Source: Gallibacterium anatis DSM 16844 = F 149 (lineage in GTDB: Bacteria; Pseudomonadota; Gammaproteobacteria; Enterobacterales; Pasteurellaceae). Taken from it: 64,000 bases of DNA. A program made the position numbers and the translations under genes. The notes under the pieces are model-generated. The model was not told where the DNA came from. It was given only the letters and a program-made list of their open reading frames with translations, and made no database searches. Below, one piece after another: positions 27,610-36,532 of this stretch (the stretch's first letter is position 1; the number at the start of each line of letters is the position of its first letter). Location: positions 160-64,159 of the forward strand of contig NZ_KB903704.1 of NCBI RefSeq assembly GCF_000379785.1, read 5' to 3'.

Positions 27610-28381
27610 TCTGATATTCCTCAAAGGTTTGCGACCAGCCAATTGACCAGTCATACTCAAGCGGTTTTTCGGCTTGTTCTAACAAAATTTTGTGCATATA
27701 GGCATTTTCAAACATACTTTCTTTCAGCTTCGCCGCCGCATTCCACACCGCTTTAAATTTGTCAAAATCCAACGGTTGCGCCGTGTTGTCTGCGCAAATC
27801 AGGGTAAAAATGCGTGGTTCGCCGTTAGCCTCTTGCGTACCGTTTAAATCAAAATCGGCTTTGATTTCGACCAGTGTCGCACGCCCTTTTTCGTCTGTAT
27901 CGACCCATTTGCCGATTTCTGGCACATAAACACCGCCGTTTACGCACGCATCGCGTTTGGTGCTGATTTGCGTGCGGATTTGGTTTCGTTGTTGGGCAAG
28001 CAATTCGGCTTGCTTATCCTCATCAATCACCCATTTTTCGCCGCCCCATTTGCAGGGGGTATCCAACGGCTTAAGTGCGGTGAGATTTTGTGGGATTTCC
28101 CCTAGCTCGTTGATGATGATTGCCTCGCCCGTTGTGGTGTTATAATAGGTTTGCCTGCGATAATCAGGCACATATTCCCACTGCAAACCATCTTGGCTAC
28201 GCACAATGGCAAAATGTGCTTTGGGTGCAGGTGGCGCATCTAAATACGCCCCAGCTGACAAGCCTGTCCCCTCTGCTACAAACTCTTGTGCGCTGTGACT
28301 GTAAATCCCTTGATTATCTGCGACATAAACTGTTACCTCACCCGATACAAGGGCAAAACCATCATTAAATTGGATTGTCAT
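27572..28381 (-). CDS. Tail fibre assembly protein
   Basis: 269 residues. Opens with a beta-rich part (FALVSGEVTVYVADNQGIY) and has the assembly-type middle APPAPKAHFAIVRSQDG followed by RQTYYNTTTGEAI and a helical EDKQAELLAQQRNQIRTQI; the C-terminal third (KRDACVNGGVYVPEIGKW) resembles DUF4376. Helps fold the fibre encoded just upstream. Contains an uptake signal AAGTGCGGT followed by an AT tract at 28073-28081. Confidence 0.78.
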   Translation of the reverse strand: MTIQFNDGFALVSGEVTVYVADNQGIYSHSAQEFVAEGTGLSAGAYLDAPPAPKAHFAIVRSQDGLQWEYVPDYRRQTYYNTTTGEAIIINELGEIPQNLTALKPLDTPCKWGGEKWVIDEDKQAELLAQQRNQIRTQISTKRDACVNGGVYVPEIGKWVDTDEKGRATLVEIKADFDLNGTQEANGEPRIFTLICADNTAQPLDFDKFKAVWNAAAKLKESMFENAYMHKILLEQAEKPLEYDWSIGWSQTFEEYQNEQQTKAAKTEE

Positions 28382-28390
28382 TATTACCTC

Positions 28391-30106
28391 TTAAGCTGCT
28401 AAACAAATGTATTGATATGCAATATTGCGGGGGCGATTTTCGCTCGCTGTTGGCACAACACGAGATACATCAAAATATGCTGTAGACCTACCTGCACCAT
28501 CTCCAGCAGCACGCCCACCAGAAGAATAAGACGAAGAAAAAGCACCGCTTGCTCCAATACTACCCTCTGATGTTATGTTATTTATTGACCCCGTAATATT
28601 ACGGATTGCATCTCCTTGATTGCTTAGTAACGAGCGCCCACTATCCACCCCACGCCCATTATCCCAACCCCGGATAAACTCACCACGCAAATCAGGCAAT
28701 CGCCCACTTGGATAGCGTTGTGCAAGGATTGAGTAACAGGATTTGTCAAAAGCTTGTCCTTGCATTGCCAAAAAGCCTGCAGGTACAGCGGATTGCATCC
28801 AAGGCAAAGGCACGCCAACCAACCAAGGAATAGGCAAGCTTTCTGATAGCTTTTTGCCTGTAAGACCTTCGGTGATGTCTTTTGCAACACTAAGTCCAGA
28901 TTTATTGATGGACGCCAACCAACCATCAACAGCATTACCGCCAAGGTGAAGCGAACCATTGTTGTTAAATCCAATTGCACATTGACTATTACCAATAAGG
29001 GCGTCTAAATTTGAATCTATTTCCAGTAAAACGCTCCAGTACCAATCATTAATTTTATATTTCTTTGAGCCTTGCTTTAAATAGAGTGTGCCGGTCACCG
29101 TATCGCCTGTTTTGGCGACGCGGTTGTTGGCATTGTTGTCGGCGTTGTTTGCCGTACTTTGTGCCTCAACCGCCTTGTCATAGGCGGTTTTTGCTGCAGC
29201 ACTGGTCGCTACTGTCTTTTCGCTGGTTGATGACACCGAACTTGATTTTTTACTCTCCGCAATATACGGCGGAGCGTTATCTGTTAAGCGCCTATCTGTA
29301 ATTGCGCCGTTACTCGCAATATCTGCGATAATTTGCACATAGTGCTGGTAGCCATCCGATCCAACATAATCATTTTTACTTTGCGTTAAATATTTAATTT
29401 CGGTCTGATATGCACCGGTAACTGTGGCGTGATGGCAAATATCAACATAAACCGAGGCTGGTAACGTTGGCACGGTAACTTCTGCCGTCCGTTTAATTTC
29501 TGCCCTCACACCCTCAATATAAGCGTACCCACTATCTAGCGTGTAGACATTGCCGCTTTTACGTTTCAGCAAAAAGGCATTATCAAAAAAGACGGCTCGA
29601 CCGTATAAGTCCCGATTTGTTAGACGGATTTTTTCATCAATGCCGCTTAATCGCATTGTAAAATCAATTTGCCACGTTTCAGCGCTAACCGATACATTCG
29701 CTAATTCTTGCGCACGTGGAAATTCAAGCAATACGCTGCGTGTAATGCTGTTGCCCTGTTTCTGCTCTCTGTTTTTGACTTTTGAGGTTAAGCCGGAAAA
29801 AATACCGCAAGCTAATAAATTTTGTGATTTATTAACTAAGCCAACCCAGTTAAAGTCAAAATCACCGATTTCTGTGCCAACGGTGACAGAATAAACAATC
29901 GCATTTTCATTCAGCGCACCGATTTGCGACACTGCTTGTCTATGTACTATTTGATTTGCTTGCGGTATTGTCAAATAACTATCTAAATTGTCATCATTCA
30001 ACCCCGAGATATTGGCAAAAATAAACTCGTCAAAAACCACTGGAGTATGATTGACAACTGAATCTCTAATATAAGTTTCAAATGCTTGTGTTAGCTTGCT
30101 CGCCAT
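28391..30106 (-). CDS. Tail fibre / collar protein
   Basis: 571 residues. The N-terminal ~160 form the baseplate-attachment domain of P2-type fibres (SKLTQAFETYIRDSVVN, GDFDFNWVGLVN). A middle section is Ser/Ala-rich, with KTAYDKAVEAQSTANNAD. The C-terminal collar domain reads VPAGFLAMQGQAF, LPDLRGEFIRGWD and ends NRPRNIAYQYICLAA. Determines host binding. No local inversion sites or duplicated fibre ends were seen. Confidence 0.85.
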   Translation of the reverse strand: MASKLTQAFETYIRDSVVNHTPVVFDEFIFANISGLNDDNLDSYLTIPQANQIVHRQAVSQIGALNENAIVYSVTVGTEIGDFDFNWVGLVNKSQNLLACGIFSGLTSKVKNREQKQGNSITRSVLLEFPRAQELANVSVSAETWQIDFTMRLSGIDEKIRLTNRDLYGRAVFFDNAFLLKRKSGNVYTLDSGYAYIEGVRAEIKRTAEVTVPTLPASVYVDICHHATVTGAYQTEIKYLTQSKNDYVGSDGYQHYVQIIADIASNGAITDRRLTDNAPPYIAESKKSSSVSSTSEKTVATSAAAKTAYDKAVEAQSTANNADNNANNRVAKTGDTVTGTLYLKQGSKKYKINDWYWSVLLEIDSNLDALIGNSQCAIGFNNNGSLHLGGNAVDGWLASINKSGLSVAKDITEGLTGKKLSESLPIPWLVGVPLPWMQSAVPAGFLAMQGQAFDKSCYSILAQRYPSGRLPDLRGEFIRGWDNGRGVDSGRSLLSNQGDAIRNITGSINNITSEGSIGASGAFSSSYSSGGRAAGDGAGRSTAYFDVSRVVPTASENRPRNIAYQYICLAA

Positions 30107-30123
30107 AACTCACCTTATTATTG

Positions 30124-30645
30124 TTATTTTGGTATATAGCACACATAATCGTGATCAAAACTTCTTGCCGATAAATGCAGCGGTAATTTTGTAATCACTT
30201 CATAAGTATATCTGCGGCACGTTCTGCCGTATTTTCTAATAATTAAATTGAGTAACTCTCTGTTATGTGCCATTTGCGAGTCACTTAAAATAATTTTAAT
30301 GACATCCCAATTTTCTGCGTCGAAACGCTCTTCAATCTCCACATAACCGATACCTAGCCGTTCAAATATACGGATAAATCCTGCTTTACTTCCTGCATCT
30401 TGCGCATTAATAAACGCATATTTCACACGCTTGCGAAACAGTGCTAACGGCTCATTCTCGAAACGCTCAACATCTCTCGCATAAGCAATTAAGTTAAGCA
30501 TTGTTTCACTGCAATTCTCTTCATCAAGCAACTTTAGCGGTAAATCAATCATTTTTTTAATTGATAAATTCCACCATTTGCCAAAAAGATCGGCGATTTG
30601 CCTAACGGCAGCACCATCCATCCAAAACGGTAATTTAATATTCAT
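30124..30645 (-). CDS. Tail/baseplate protein gpI-like
   Basis: 173 residues with [24 protein letters not shown] and an [22 protein letters not shown] stretch (quoted part [13 protein letters not shown]), typical of P2 gpI-family tail proteins just after gpJ. ATG is 4 nt downstream of the J stop; the only purine-rich sequence before it is the 11-G tract inside the end of J. Confidence 0.75.
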   Translation of the reverse strand: MNIKLPFWMDGAAVRQIADLFGKWWNLSIKKMIDLPLKLLDEENCSETMLNLIAYARDVERFENEPLALFRKRVKYAFINAQDAGSKAGFIRIFERLGIGYVEIEERFDAENWDVIKIILSDSQMAHNRELLNLIIRKYGRTCRRYTYEVITKLPLHLSARSFDHDYVCYIPK

Positions 30646-30648
30646 TAA

Positions 30649-31827
30649 TTACCCCCCCCCCCGCTCTTCTTTTACGGTCAGCGATTGGATCCTAGGTACA
30701 CTAATATCACTTTCAATGTCTTGCTGCTCCCAAATTAGCGAACCAATTTCCGGGCAAAGTTGATGGATCTCTTCACCCAGCAATGACCAGCTAAACCGGC
30801 GATAAGGATAGGTTTTGGTTACCTCAAAATTATTATTTTCACGAAATGCACAACGGATAATATCTTCAACGCGTTTTAATGTTTCCGCCTTTTGCGCATT
30901 AGATAAATTAAAGTTGTTATAAAAATAAACCCGACAAACAATGTTATGTTTGGTTTCCGGCATTGCATAGCACACTAAATCGTCGCCGTGCCCGTGCCAA
31001 CCGTCATCTCTAATATGCTTGTTAACCTTATCAATAAACGGTTGACTTGCTACACCGGTATCTAGCAACAAATACATATTTGCTGTACCCGGGCCACGTG
31101 GCGCATCGTGTTTAAAATAGATGCGGTCAACCGATATACCGGCAATTTCTGCCGCCATTGCTCTATAAACGCTGTCAATATGATGCTTGCCACTGGCAAC
31201 AAATTGATTGCGACAACGCATTCTTAATTCATCATCGGTTTCCTTGTCTGCACCCGGCGTGATTAACCAATCTTCGCCATTTTCGACGTTAACCACGCCG
31301 TTAATTTGTTCCGCTAAAATGCGATAATAACCGGCTGCCAAGTTGTAGCTTGTGCCGGCTTGCTCCGCAATGACCGGCACTTTTCCGGATAAATGCCCTT
31401 TTGGAATAACGGTATCTTCGGTGACAACCAGCTTAAAAACGACATCATTAATGCGTTCGGTCTGCACCACGGTGCCGGCTTTAATCGTAATTGGTGTTAA
31501 ATCGCTTTGTTTAGTAAATGTGATCACGCCTTGCGCTTTTGTCGCCTGTTTAAAATCAAGTCCCACACTCCACGCCATCATTCTCAACCAAGCGCCCTGT
31601 GCAGTACGCAAAAATAAATTAGGCAAAATGTTATTAATCAGTTCATCAGTAAGCCATTTCACCGGCTGAACGGCGATAGCAGTCACCAAACGCCAAAATG
31701 GCGACATTCTGCTGGTATTGGTAATTAAATTTTCTTCTGCAGTAATGCGTTCAAACTGTTGTCTAATTTCCGTTTCCTGCGTCGGCAATCCCGATTCTCT
31801 TAAAATCTGCTCAAAGTTATTCATCAA
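30649..31827 (-). CDS. Baseplate wedge protein gpJ-like
   Basis: 392 residues. Typical baseplate-J features: SGLPTQETEIRQQFE at the start, the hydrophobic region WLRMMAWSVGLDF, AGTVVQTERINDVVF, VNVENGEDWLITPGAD with ETDDELRMRCRNQF, and GTANMYLLLDTG. Forms part of the baseplate periphery. The gene ends in a G11 homopolymer encoding Arg-Gly-Gly-Gly. Confidence 0.88.
   Translation of the reverse strand: MMNNFEQILRESGLPTQETEIRQQFERITAEENLITNTSRMSPFWRLVTAIAVQPVKWLTDELINNILPNLFLRTAQGAWLRMMAWSVGLDFKQATKAQGVITFTKQSDLTPITIKAGTVVQTERINDVVFKLVVTEDTVIPKGHLSGKVPVIAEQAGTSYNLAAGYYRILAEQINGVVNVENGEDWLITPGADKETDDELRMRCRNQFVASGKHHIDSVYRAMAAEIAGISVDRIYFKHDAPRGPGTANMYLLLDTGVASQPFIDKVNKHIRDDGWHGHGDDLVCYAMPETKHNIVCRVYFYNNFNLSNAQKAETLKRVEDIIRCAFRENNNFEVTKTYPYRRFSWSLLGEEIHQLCPEIGSLIWEQQDIESDISVPRIQSLTVKEERGGG
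30652..30662 (-). repeat. G11 homopolymer at the J/I junction
   Basis: Eleven consecutive C on the plus strand (G on the coding strand) immediately before the J stop codon and 7 nt before the gpI ATG. Gain or loss of one G shifts only the last codons of J but changes the J-I overlap and the spacing of the only Shine-Dalgarno-like tract for I. Confidence 0.9.
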
Positions 31828-32149
31828 GACTTACCCCTAATTCAATCGAGCCAAAATCGTATGTTTCTGCGGTAATAAACAAGCGATTTAAACTTTCTTC
31901 AGTAATAAATATCGTACCCGGTACTAATCGCTCATCTTCTTCAATTAAAAATGTCATTTGTAAGATAATATCTCGCCGTAAAATGCGGCTACGCTCTGCA
32001 ATCAAGGCGGTAACCAATCCACTTTCTCTCAATGCGTGTTTAATATCCTGCGCAATTGAAATGCGGTTATTGCACAAAATCGGCACGTTACCGCTGTCCA
32101 GCGTTAAATCGTCATTAGTGATTAAAAGGTCGAAATATTTATCAGCCAT
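31817..32149 (-). CDS. Baseplate protein, DUF2590-like (gpW/gp25 position)
   Basis: 110 residues: DLLITNDDLTLDSGNVPIL, SIAQDIKHALRESGLV and DERLVPGTIFITEE. By position before J and by sequence it fits the DUF2590 family of HP1/K139-type phages, which fills the place of T4 gp25/P2 gpW. Overlaps J by 11 bp and the tape measure stop by 8 bp. Confidence 0.75.
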   Translation of the reverse strand: MADKYFDLLITNDDLTLDSGNVPILCNNRISIAQDIKHALRESGLVTALIAERSRILRRDIILQMTFLIEEDERLVPGTIFITEESLNRLFITAETYDFGSIELGVSLDE

Positions 32150-34652
32150 ATCCTGCCCCTAAAGCCTGCTTATCTTGCTGTTGTTGCATTTCACGTCGCC
32201 ACCTGTCCGGATTATCTGATTTTATCTCCATCTTCTGGATCACCATTGAGTGGCTCACGTTTTTATTTTGCGTCATCGCGGTTGAAATCAAACCTTGCGT
32301 AGTTGTGTTAATCTGCGGTCTGGCATTAGGCTTAACGCTCTCATCAAGCTGTAAATTGCTGTTTTTGGTCGCTGTTACATTTGATGAGGTAATGTTGTTT
32401 TTGGTCTCCAGAACCGACGACTCTACTTTGATTTCCGGAATTTTAATGCCAATATAATCGCCTACTTTATTGACTTGTCGAATAATCCAATTAAGTGAGT
32501 CAAAAAACATCTTTTTAACGCCTTTCCAAACATCACCAAAAATATTAGTAATGCCCTGCGCCAATGCACCAAAAATTTGCATAGCGTCGCCAGCCTCCCA
32601 GCCGGCAACCACACCGTCCCACATTGCCAACAAGTCATCCGCTACATTGCCAAATATCTCAACAACGTTTAAAAATTGCGTTGCCAATAACTCGACAAAC
32701 CCGGCAACAATTTCCAACCCTGTACCAAGTACATTGCCAATCACCATCCCAATTTGCACAAATCGCCCAGCTTCTGCACTGCTTGCACGCATTCCGCCGG
32801 TGATACGGCTAAAAATTGCGGCAATCTTGCCAATAGCCGTTTTAAAGATAGCAAACGCATTGGATAATGGTTGCAATCTGTCGCTAATGCTACCGAAACC
32901 GATTTTGATACCATCCCAAACGGCAGCCAGTTGTGATTTGAATTTATACGCCAACACGGCAACACCACCGATAAGCAGTGCCACCATTGATAACGGGCTA
33001 AACAGTGCCATCACTGCCACACGCAAATAGGTAAACGGATTAAGCAAACGAAACGCCACACTAAATAAGCCGGAAAATAAACCTTTCGCCATATTTAACG
33101 GTTTAGCGAGTAAATTAATGCCTGACCCAACACCGGTAAACATTGATTTAAGCGATATTCCATTGCCTAAAATGGATTTAAACAGATCCGGCAACAATGC
33201 CAAACGCCAACGCAAACCGTTAAAACCGGATACTGCGCTGCCCCACATTGAGGTAAAAGCATTTTTTAGTAAATCCGCCCATTTTTGCGTGGTTTTGATT
33301 GGCTGCACTGGTGCAGCAAAGGCGTTAATCAGCGTTTTACCCAAACCAACACCGCTTGCACCAACGCCGGAAATTGCACCACGCAAACCGGTAATTGGCA
33401 ACAATGCCCCTTTCGCACCTACACCCATCAACTTAAACGCCCCGACCAATAGCATTAATGACGCTCCGGCACCTGCCAGTGCTGTGATACCGATACCAAT
33501 AAAGCCGATCAGTCTTGCGATATACTTGTTAGCATTCAGCCAGTCGACCGCATATTTGCCCATATCAGCAATTTTATCGGCAAGCGGTTCAATCTTTTTC
33601 AGCACCTGCCCACCGATACTGTCTTTAATGTTAACCATAACGGCACTAAGTCGTTGCCACGGATCAGTCATCGCTTGCGCCATTTTCTGCAAATCTGCCG
33701 TGCCACTAACATTGCGTAAATCTTTAATATTGCCGGTAAGGTTTCGGACTTGTGGCAATAACAATTTAATCAAGGCGACCGCTTCATCGCTGCCGAACGC
33801 CTTTTTTAACTCTCCAGCTTCCGCAACATCTAGCACATCGCCATACTTACCCTTAATTTTGTTAAGGATACTGACCATATCCAACATTCTTCCGTTGCTG
33901 TCGGTAAAGGTTAATCCCAACGCCTTTTGTGCTCCGCCCACACCGGCTAAAAAAGCCTTATATTTTGTACCTGCTTCGCTACCACTCATTGTTGCCTGCA
34001 ATGCACCAAGCACTGCAAATTGTTCCGCTGCTTCAATGCCTGCTGATTTTGCTGCTGCGCCAACGGCGGTAAAAGCACCGCTCATACCGTCGCCCGTTGT
34101 CTTAAACATTTTCACTGCCAACGCGGTTTGTCCGGCAATTTTCTCTACCCAGTCGGATTTGCCAATTTTTGCCGCTTCGTCCGCAAAAATGCCGTACATC
34201 GTGCCCATATAGTTGGTGATGGTTGCCGCTGTGGATTTCGTACCTTTCGCCAATAAATTAGATGCGGCGGTGAATGCAGATAACTCATCGCCGTTTAAGC
34301 CGGCGATTGCGGATTGAATATCGTAAGCCGAGCGCACAAATTCTGCTGCTGCGCCACCAAAAGAAGAGGTGAAAGAAAGGGCTTTGTTTTTCAGTTGCTC
34401 CAACGATTGCTCTGCCACGCCAAGCGATTTCACTTCACCTAACGCGCGTGAGGTTTCAAGCGCCGGTTGCAAACCACTGGCAATCGAATAACCGGCAGCA
34501 ACAATACCGGCAGCGCCTGCAGCAATATTCCCCATTGCCGCCTTGCCTCTGCCTGCAAGCGCATCAATCTGCCCCATAATGCCTTTAATTGGTGCAGTCA
34601 TCTGATCATTAAGTTTTAAAATATACTCAAGACCGGCTATTCCCAACGCCAT
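32142..34652 (-). CDS. Tail tape measure protein
   Basis: 836 residues; longest late gene. Helical N-terminus (LEYILKLNDQMTAPIKGIMG), TP901-like body, and two hydrophobic stretches (about 380-415, FIGIGITALAGAGASLMLL, and about 565-580, MVALLIGGVAVLAY) expected to act in DNA ejection. Sets tail length; 836 residues is near P2 gpT (815). Start has TAAGG upstream and an 11-bp hairpin 20 nt before the ATG. Confidence 0.9.
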   Translation of the reverse strand: MALGIAGLEYILKLNDQMTAPIKGIMGQIDALAGRGKAAMGNIAAGAAGIVAAGYSIASGLQPALETSRALGEVKSLGVAEQSLEQLKNKALSFTSSFGGAAAEFVRSAYDIQSAIAGLNGDELSAFTAASNLLAKGTKSTAATITNYMGTMYGIFADEAAKIGKSDWVEKIAGQTALAVKMFKTTGDGMSGAFTAVGAAAKSAGIEAAEQFAVLGALQATMSGSEAGTKYKAFLAGVGGAQKALGLTFTDSNGRMLDMVSILNKIKGKYGDVLDVAEAGELKKAFGSDEAVALIKLLLPQVRNLTGNIKDLRNVSGTADLQKMAQAMTDPWQRLSAVMVNIKDSIGGQVLKKIEPLADKIADMGKYAVDWLNANKYIARLIGFIGIGITALAGAGASLMLLVGAFKLMGVGAKGALLPITGLRGAISGVGASGVGLGKTLINAFAAPVQPIKTTQKWADLLKNAFTSMWGSAVSGFNGLRWRLALLPDLFKSILGNGISLKSMFTGVGSGINLLAKPLNMAKGLFSGLFSVAFRLLNPFTYLRVAVMALFSPLSMVALLIGGVAVLAYKFKSQLAAVWDGIKIGFGSISDRLQPLSNAFAIFKTAIGKIAAIFSRITGGMRASSAEAGRFVQIGMVIGNVLGTGLEIVAGFVELLATQFLNVVEIFGNVADDLLAMWDGVVAGWEAGDAMQIFGALAQGITNIFGDVWKGVKKMFFDSLNWIIRQVNKVGDYIGIKIPEIKVESSVLETKNNITSSNVTATKNSNLQLDESVKPNARPQINTTTQGLISTAMTQNKNVSHSMVIQKMEIKSDNPDRWRREMQQQQDKQALGAGYG

Positions 34653-34671
34653 AACATTACCCTTAACGACA

Positions 34672-34697
34672 TCTCGACGAAACGCATTTCGTCGAGA
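34672..34697 (-). other. Perfect 11-bp hairpin before the tape measure gene
   Basis: TCTCGACGAAA-CGCA-TTTCGTCGAGA, with no T-run on either strand, so not an ordinary terminator. It lies between the E' stop (34707) and the tape measure ribosome binding site. May protect or process mRNA, or set tape measure translation. Confidence 0.7.
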
Positions 34698-34706
34698 TAA
34701 ACACGA

Positions 34707-34889
34707 CTAAAAACATTTACTAATACCGACTGCCACGGCATCGGATAAATTCTCAAAAAATTGCTTGTTCAGCCATACTGCCCGAGCGAGATTGATTTCT
34801 GAATTATCGGCTTGCGGCAAATAGTGCATTCTTAACGCTATCGCCTGTGAATAGCCGTTTTTCTCAATCGACCTCACTCGTTCAGTTAG
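34707..34889 (-). other. gpE' extension reached by -1 frameshift
   Basis: A 60-residue frame without its own start lies in the -1 frame after gpE: LTERVRSIEKNGYSQ ... AVAVGISKCF. It joins gpE at the slippery heptamer A-AAA-AAC (34895-34889), correctly phased with gpE codons GTA-AAA-AAC-TAA. P2 and relatives make E+E' this way as a tape measure chaperone pair. The product would be about 160 residues. Confidence 0.85.
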
Positions 34890-35188
34890 TTTTTTACCGC
34901 GATTTCAATTTCCGGCACAAAAATAGCGTTGAGCTTTTCGACAAGCTGCACCGCTAGCCCCGGCACATTAATAATTGTCAATAAATCCGCTTTACTTTCA
35001 CTATCAACAATTTGCAATAAATAATCTTTTACCGGTGTAATTTTGTTTTCTTTTGTGATTTCGTTAAATAAGGCATCAATCGCCGCATTATCACGATTAA
35101 ATACCAACTCAACACCGCCAATATTAACGGTTACGCGCTCTTTGCCGGTAAGCTCTTCCAGTAACTGCTGTGCTGTTTTAGTTTTCAT
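34886..35188 (-). CDS. Tail assembly chaperone gpE
   Basis: 100 residues; MKTKTAQQLLEELTGKERV, a short beta part VNIGGVELVF, and an acidic helical end. In P2-like phages gpE and the frameshifted E+E' coat the tape measure during assembly. GGAGAC precedes the ATG. It ends in the slippery sequence described for the extension. Confidence 0.8.
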   Translation of the reverse strand: MKTKTAQQLLEELTGKERVTVNIGGVELVFNRDNAAIDALFNEITKENKITPVKDYLLQIVDSESKADLLTIINVPGLAVQLVEKLNAIFVPEIEIAVKN

Positions 35189-35453
35189 TGTTGTCTCCTT
35201 TATTATGTATATTTATACAGTGTTTTAATTGTTGATATGCCGTTACACAAATATCGGTTTGAGCCAGTGATTTATGTAACGCCATTACTAAATCTTTATT
35301 TGTTGTGATATTTACCGCAATTTGCTGACAAGCTACCGTTGTCGGGCAAAGTAGCGGTTGTTTAATTAATTTTATTTCGGTTGTTGAGCAAGCGACTAAC
35401 ATCGCCAGGCACACGCTCATCACTCCAATTTTTATTACTTTCCAACGCTTCAT
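35178..35453 (-). CDS. Outer spanin, Rz1-like lipoprotein
   Basis: 91 residues from ATG 35453. Signal peptide MKRWKVIKIGVMSVCLAML with lipobox LVAC, then STTEIKL; mature part short, as for o-spanins, with four further Cys. It starts inside the Rz gene in another frame (92-bp overlap), the nested layout of Rz/Rz1. Links to the inner spanin to fuse inner and outer membranes at lysis. Confidence 0.82.
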   Translation of the reverse strand: MKRWKVIKIGVMSVCLAMLVACSTTEIKLIKQPLLCPTTVACQQIAVNITTNKDLVMALHKSLAQTDICVTAYQQLKHCINIHNKGDNNEN

Positions 35454-35727
35454 TGATCGCCTTTTCTTGCTGTTGTGCTGCTTGTTGCATTTCACTGACT
35501 TTATCTATCAATAATTGCTGTTGCTGCTGATAAATTTCCGCTTGTCGCTGCAACATTAAAATTTGTTGTTGATGTTCTTGCTTTATTTTCGCAATCTCTG
35601 CCGTTTTCTGTTTTTCAATCGCAGCGATTTGCTTTTGCTTGTCTACCACACCCCAAATAGACACCACTGCGTAAAGCAACACAACCACAAACACTGCGGC
35701 GTGATTTTTTAATAGCCTGATAAACAT
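35362..35727 (-). CDS. Inner spanin, Rz-like
   Basis: 121 residues. One N-terminal transmembrane helix (AAVFVVVLLYAVVSIWGVV), then a long Gln-rich periplasmic coiled coil (KQKQIAAIEKQKTAEIAK onward). Last step of lysis, with the Rz1-like partner nested at its 3' end. Overlaps the endolysin gene by 19 bp. Confidence 0.82.
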   Translation of the reverse strand: MFIRLLKNHAAVFVVVLLYAVVSIWGVVDKQKQIAAIEKQKTAEIAKIKQEHQQQILMLQRQAEIYQQQQQLLIDKVSEMQQAAQQQEKAINEALESNKNWSDERVPGDVSRLLNNRNKIN

Positions 35728-36230
35728 AATTTACGTTCCCGATCACGTCGCTGCATTAAACCGTTCGACTTTTTGCCGCCGACATAAACCCACCTTAAAA
35801 ACTGATCACACATTTTTGGCGTGTAACCACTGTTTGCCATCTCGTACAAGGTTGATTTGCGCATCGCACTGCAACCGACATTAAAGGTGATGGAAACCAA
35901 CGCATCAAACGCCCCTTGTGGCATTTTTTTGCCGTTTGCGTAACGATTGACACACGTTTCCGCCTGTTTAATATCCTGCTTCCATCTGTTGGCAATCTCC
36001 TGCAAGCTGTATTGTCGCTGTTCAATCGCTTGACCGCTTAACTCACTGCTGCCAATACCAACCGTCAACACATTAGCGGAACAGTAATAAGGTTGTGTTC
36101 TGCACCCCTCTGCATTGCCGATTAATTCCAATCCGGCTGCACTTGTTCTTAACTCATCACCACTATTTAGCAACAAAATAGCAATCACTGCCGCCACTGA
36201 ACAGACACTGCCTGCCGCTTTTTTTAACAT
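35709..36230 (-). CDS. SAR endolysin (GH24 lysozyme)
   Basis: 173 residues. The weakly hydrophobic N-terminus (about 5-24, AAGSVCSVAAVIAILLLN) looks like a signal-anchor-release domain. Catalytic triad spacing is E41-x8-C50-x5-T56 (NAEGCRTQPYY then C, SANVL, T), with Cys where T4 lysozyme has Asp, as in P1 Lyz, whose free Cys controls activity. Another Cys lies in the anchor (C10), so disulphide-controlled activation is plausible. Confidence 0.88.
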   Translation of the reverse strand: MLKKAAGSVCSVAAVIAILLLNSGDELRTSAAGLELIGNAEGCRTQPYYCSANVLTVGIGSSELSGQAIEQRQYSLQEIANRWKQDIKQAETCVNRYANGKKMPQGAFDALVSITFNVGCSAMRKSTLYEMANSGYTPKMCDQFLRWVYVGGKKSNGLMQRRDRERKLCLSGY

Positions 36231-36442
36231 TTAACCGACTCCGCTTTGCTTTCCGCTTCCGCAAGTCGCACATTCAATTCAAGGCGACGCAATTCGTACT
36301 CTTTTTGTTTATAATGCCAAGTGATCAACAAGGTGCAAAAACCAAACAAAATCCCAAACACCGCTGCCCATTCGTGTAAGCTCAAACCGCTCACAAGTGC
36401 CACTGCTGACCCCAAATAAGAAACCCCATCAAATTTATTCAT
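36224..36442 (-). CDS. Holin
   Basis: 72 residues from ATG 36442 (MNKFDGVSYLG). One or two transmembrane helices (SYLGSAVALVSGL, AAVFGILFGFCTLLITW) and a charged tail (HYKQKEYELRRLEL). First of four lysis genes, overlapping the endolysin by 7 bp. Permeabilises or depolarises the inner membrane to trigger lysis. Confidence 0.8.
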   Translation of the reverse strand: MNKFDGVSYLGSAVALVSGLSLHEWAAVFGILFGFCTLLITWHYKQKEYELRRLELNVRLAEAESKAESVKC

Positions 36443-36461
36443 ACATCCCCCCCAAACCAAA

Positions 36462-36525
36462 ATTAGGCGAACAAGACCCTCTTCTGCTTATAATTATTCT
36501 TCTGTTAATGCCGGTCTGTCGCCTA
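36462..36525 (-). other. Long intercistronic stem-loop between tail tube and holin genes
   Basis: Arms TTAGGCGA/TCGCCTAA (36462-36469 and 36518-36525) continue inward as AGACC/GGTCT, giving 13 bp in two blocks around a 34-nt loop. No T-run follows. It lies exactly between the structural block and the lysis block, so could tune lysis gene expression. Confidence 0.65.
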
Positions 36526-36532
36526 AAGCTGT

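Noticed and set aside
32470-33030. 186-codon plus-strand ORF opposite the tape measure gene
   Set aside because: Same antisense artefact of tape measure codon composition.
33118-34212. 364-codon plus-strand ORF opposite the tape measure gene
   Set aside because: Proline- and alanine-rich antisense shadow with no ribosome binding site or recognisable domains; the minus-strand tape measure protein is well supported.
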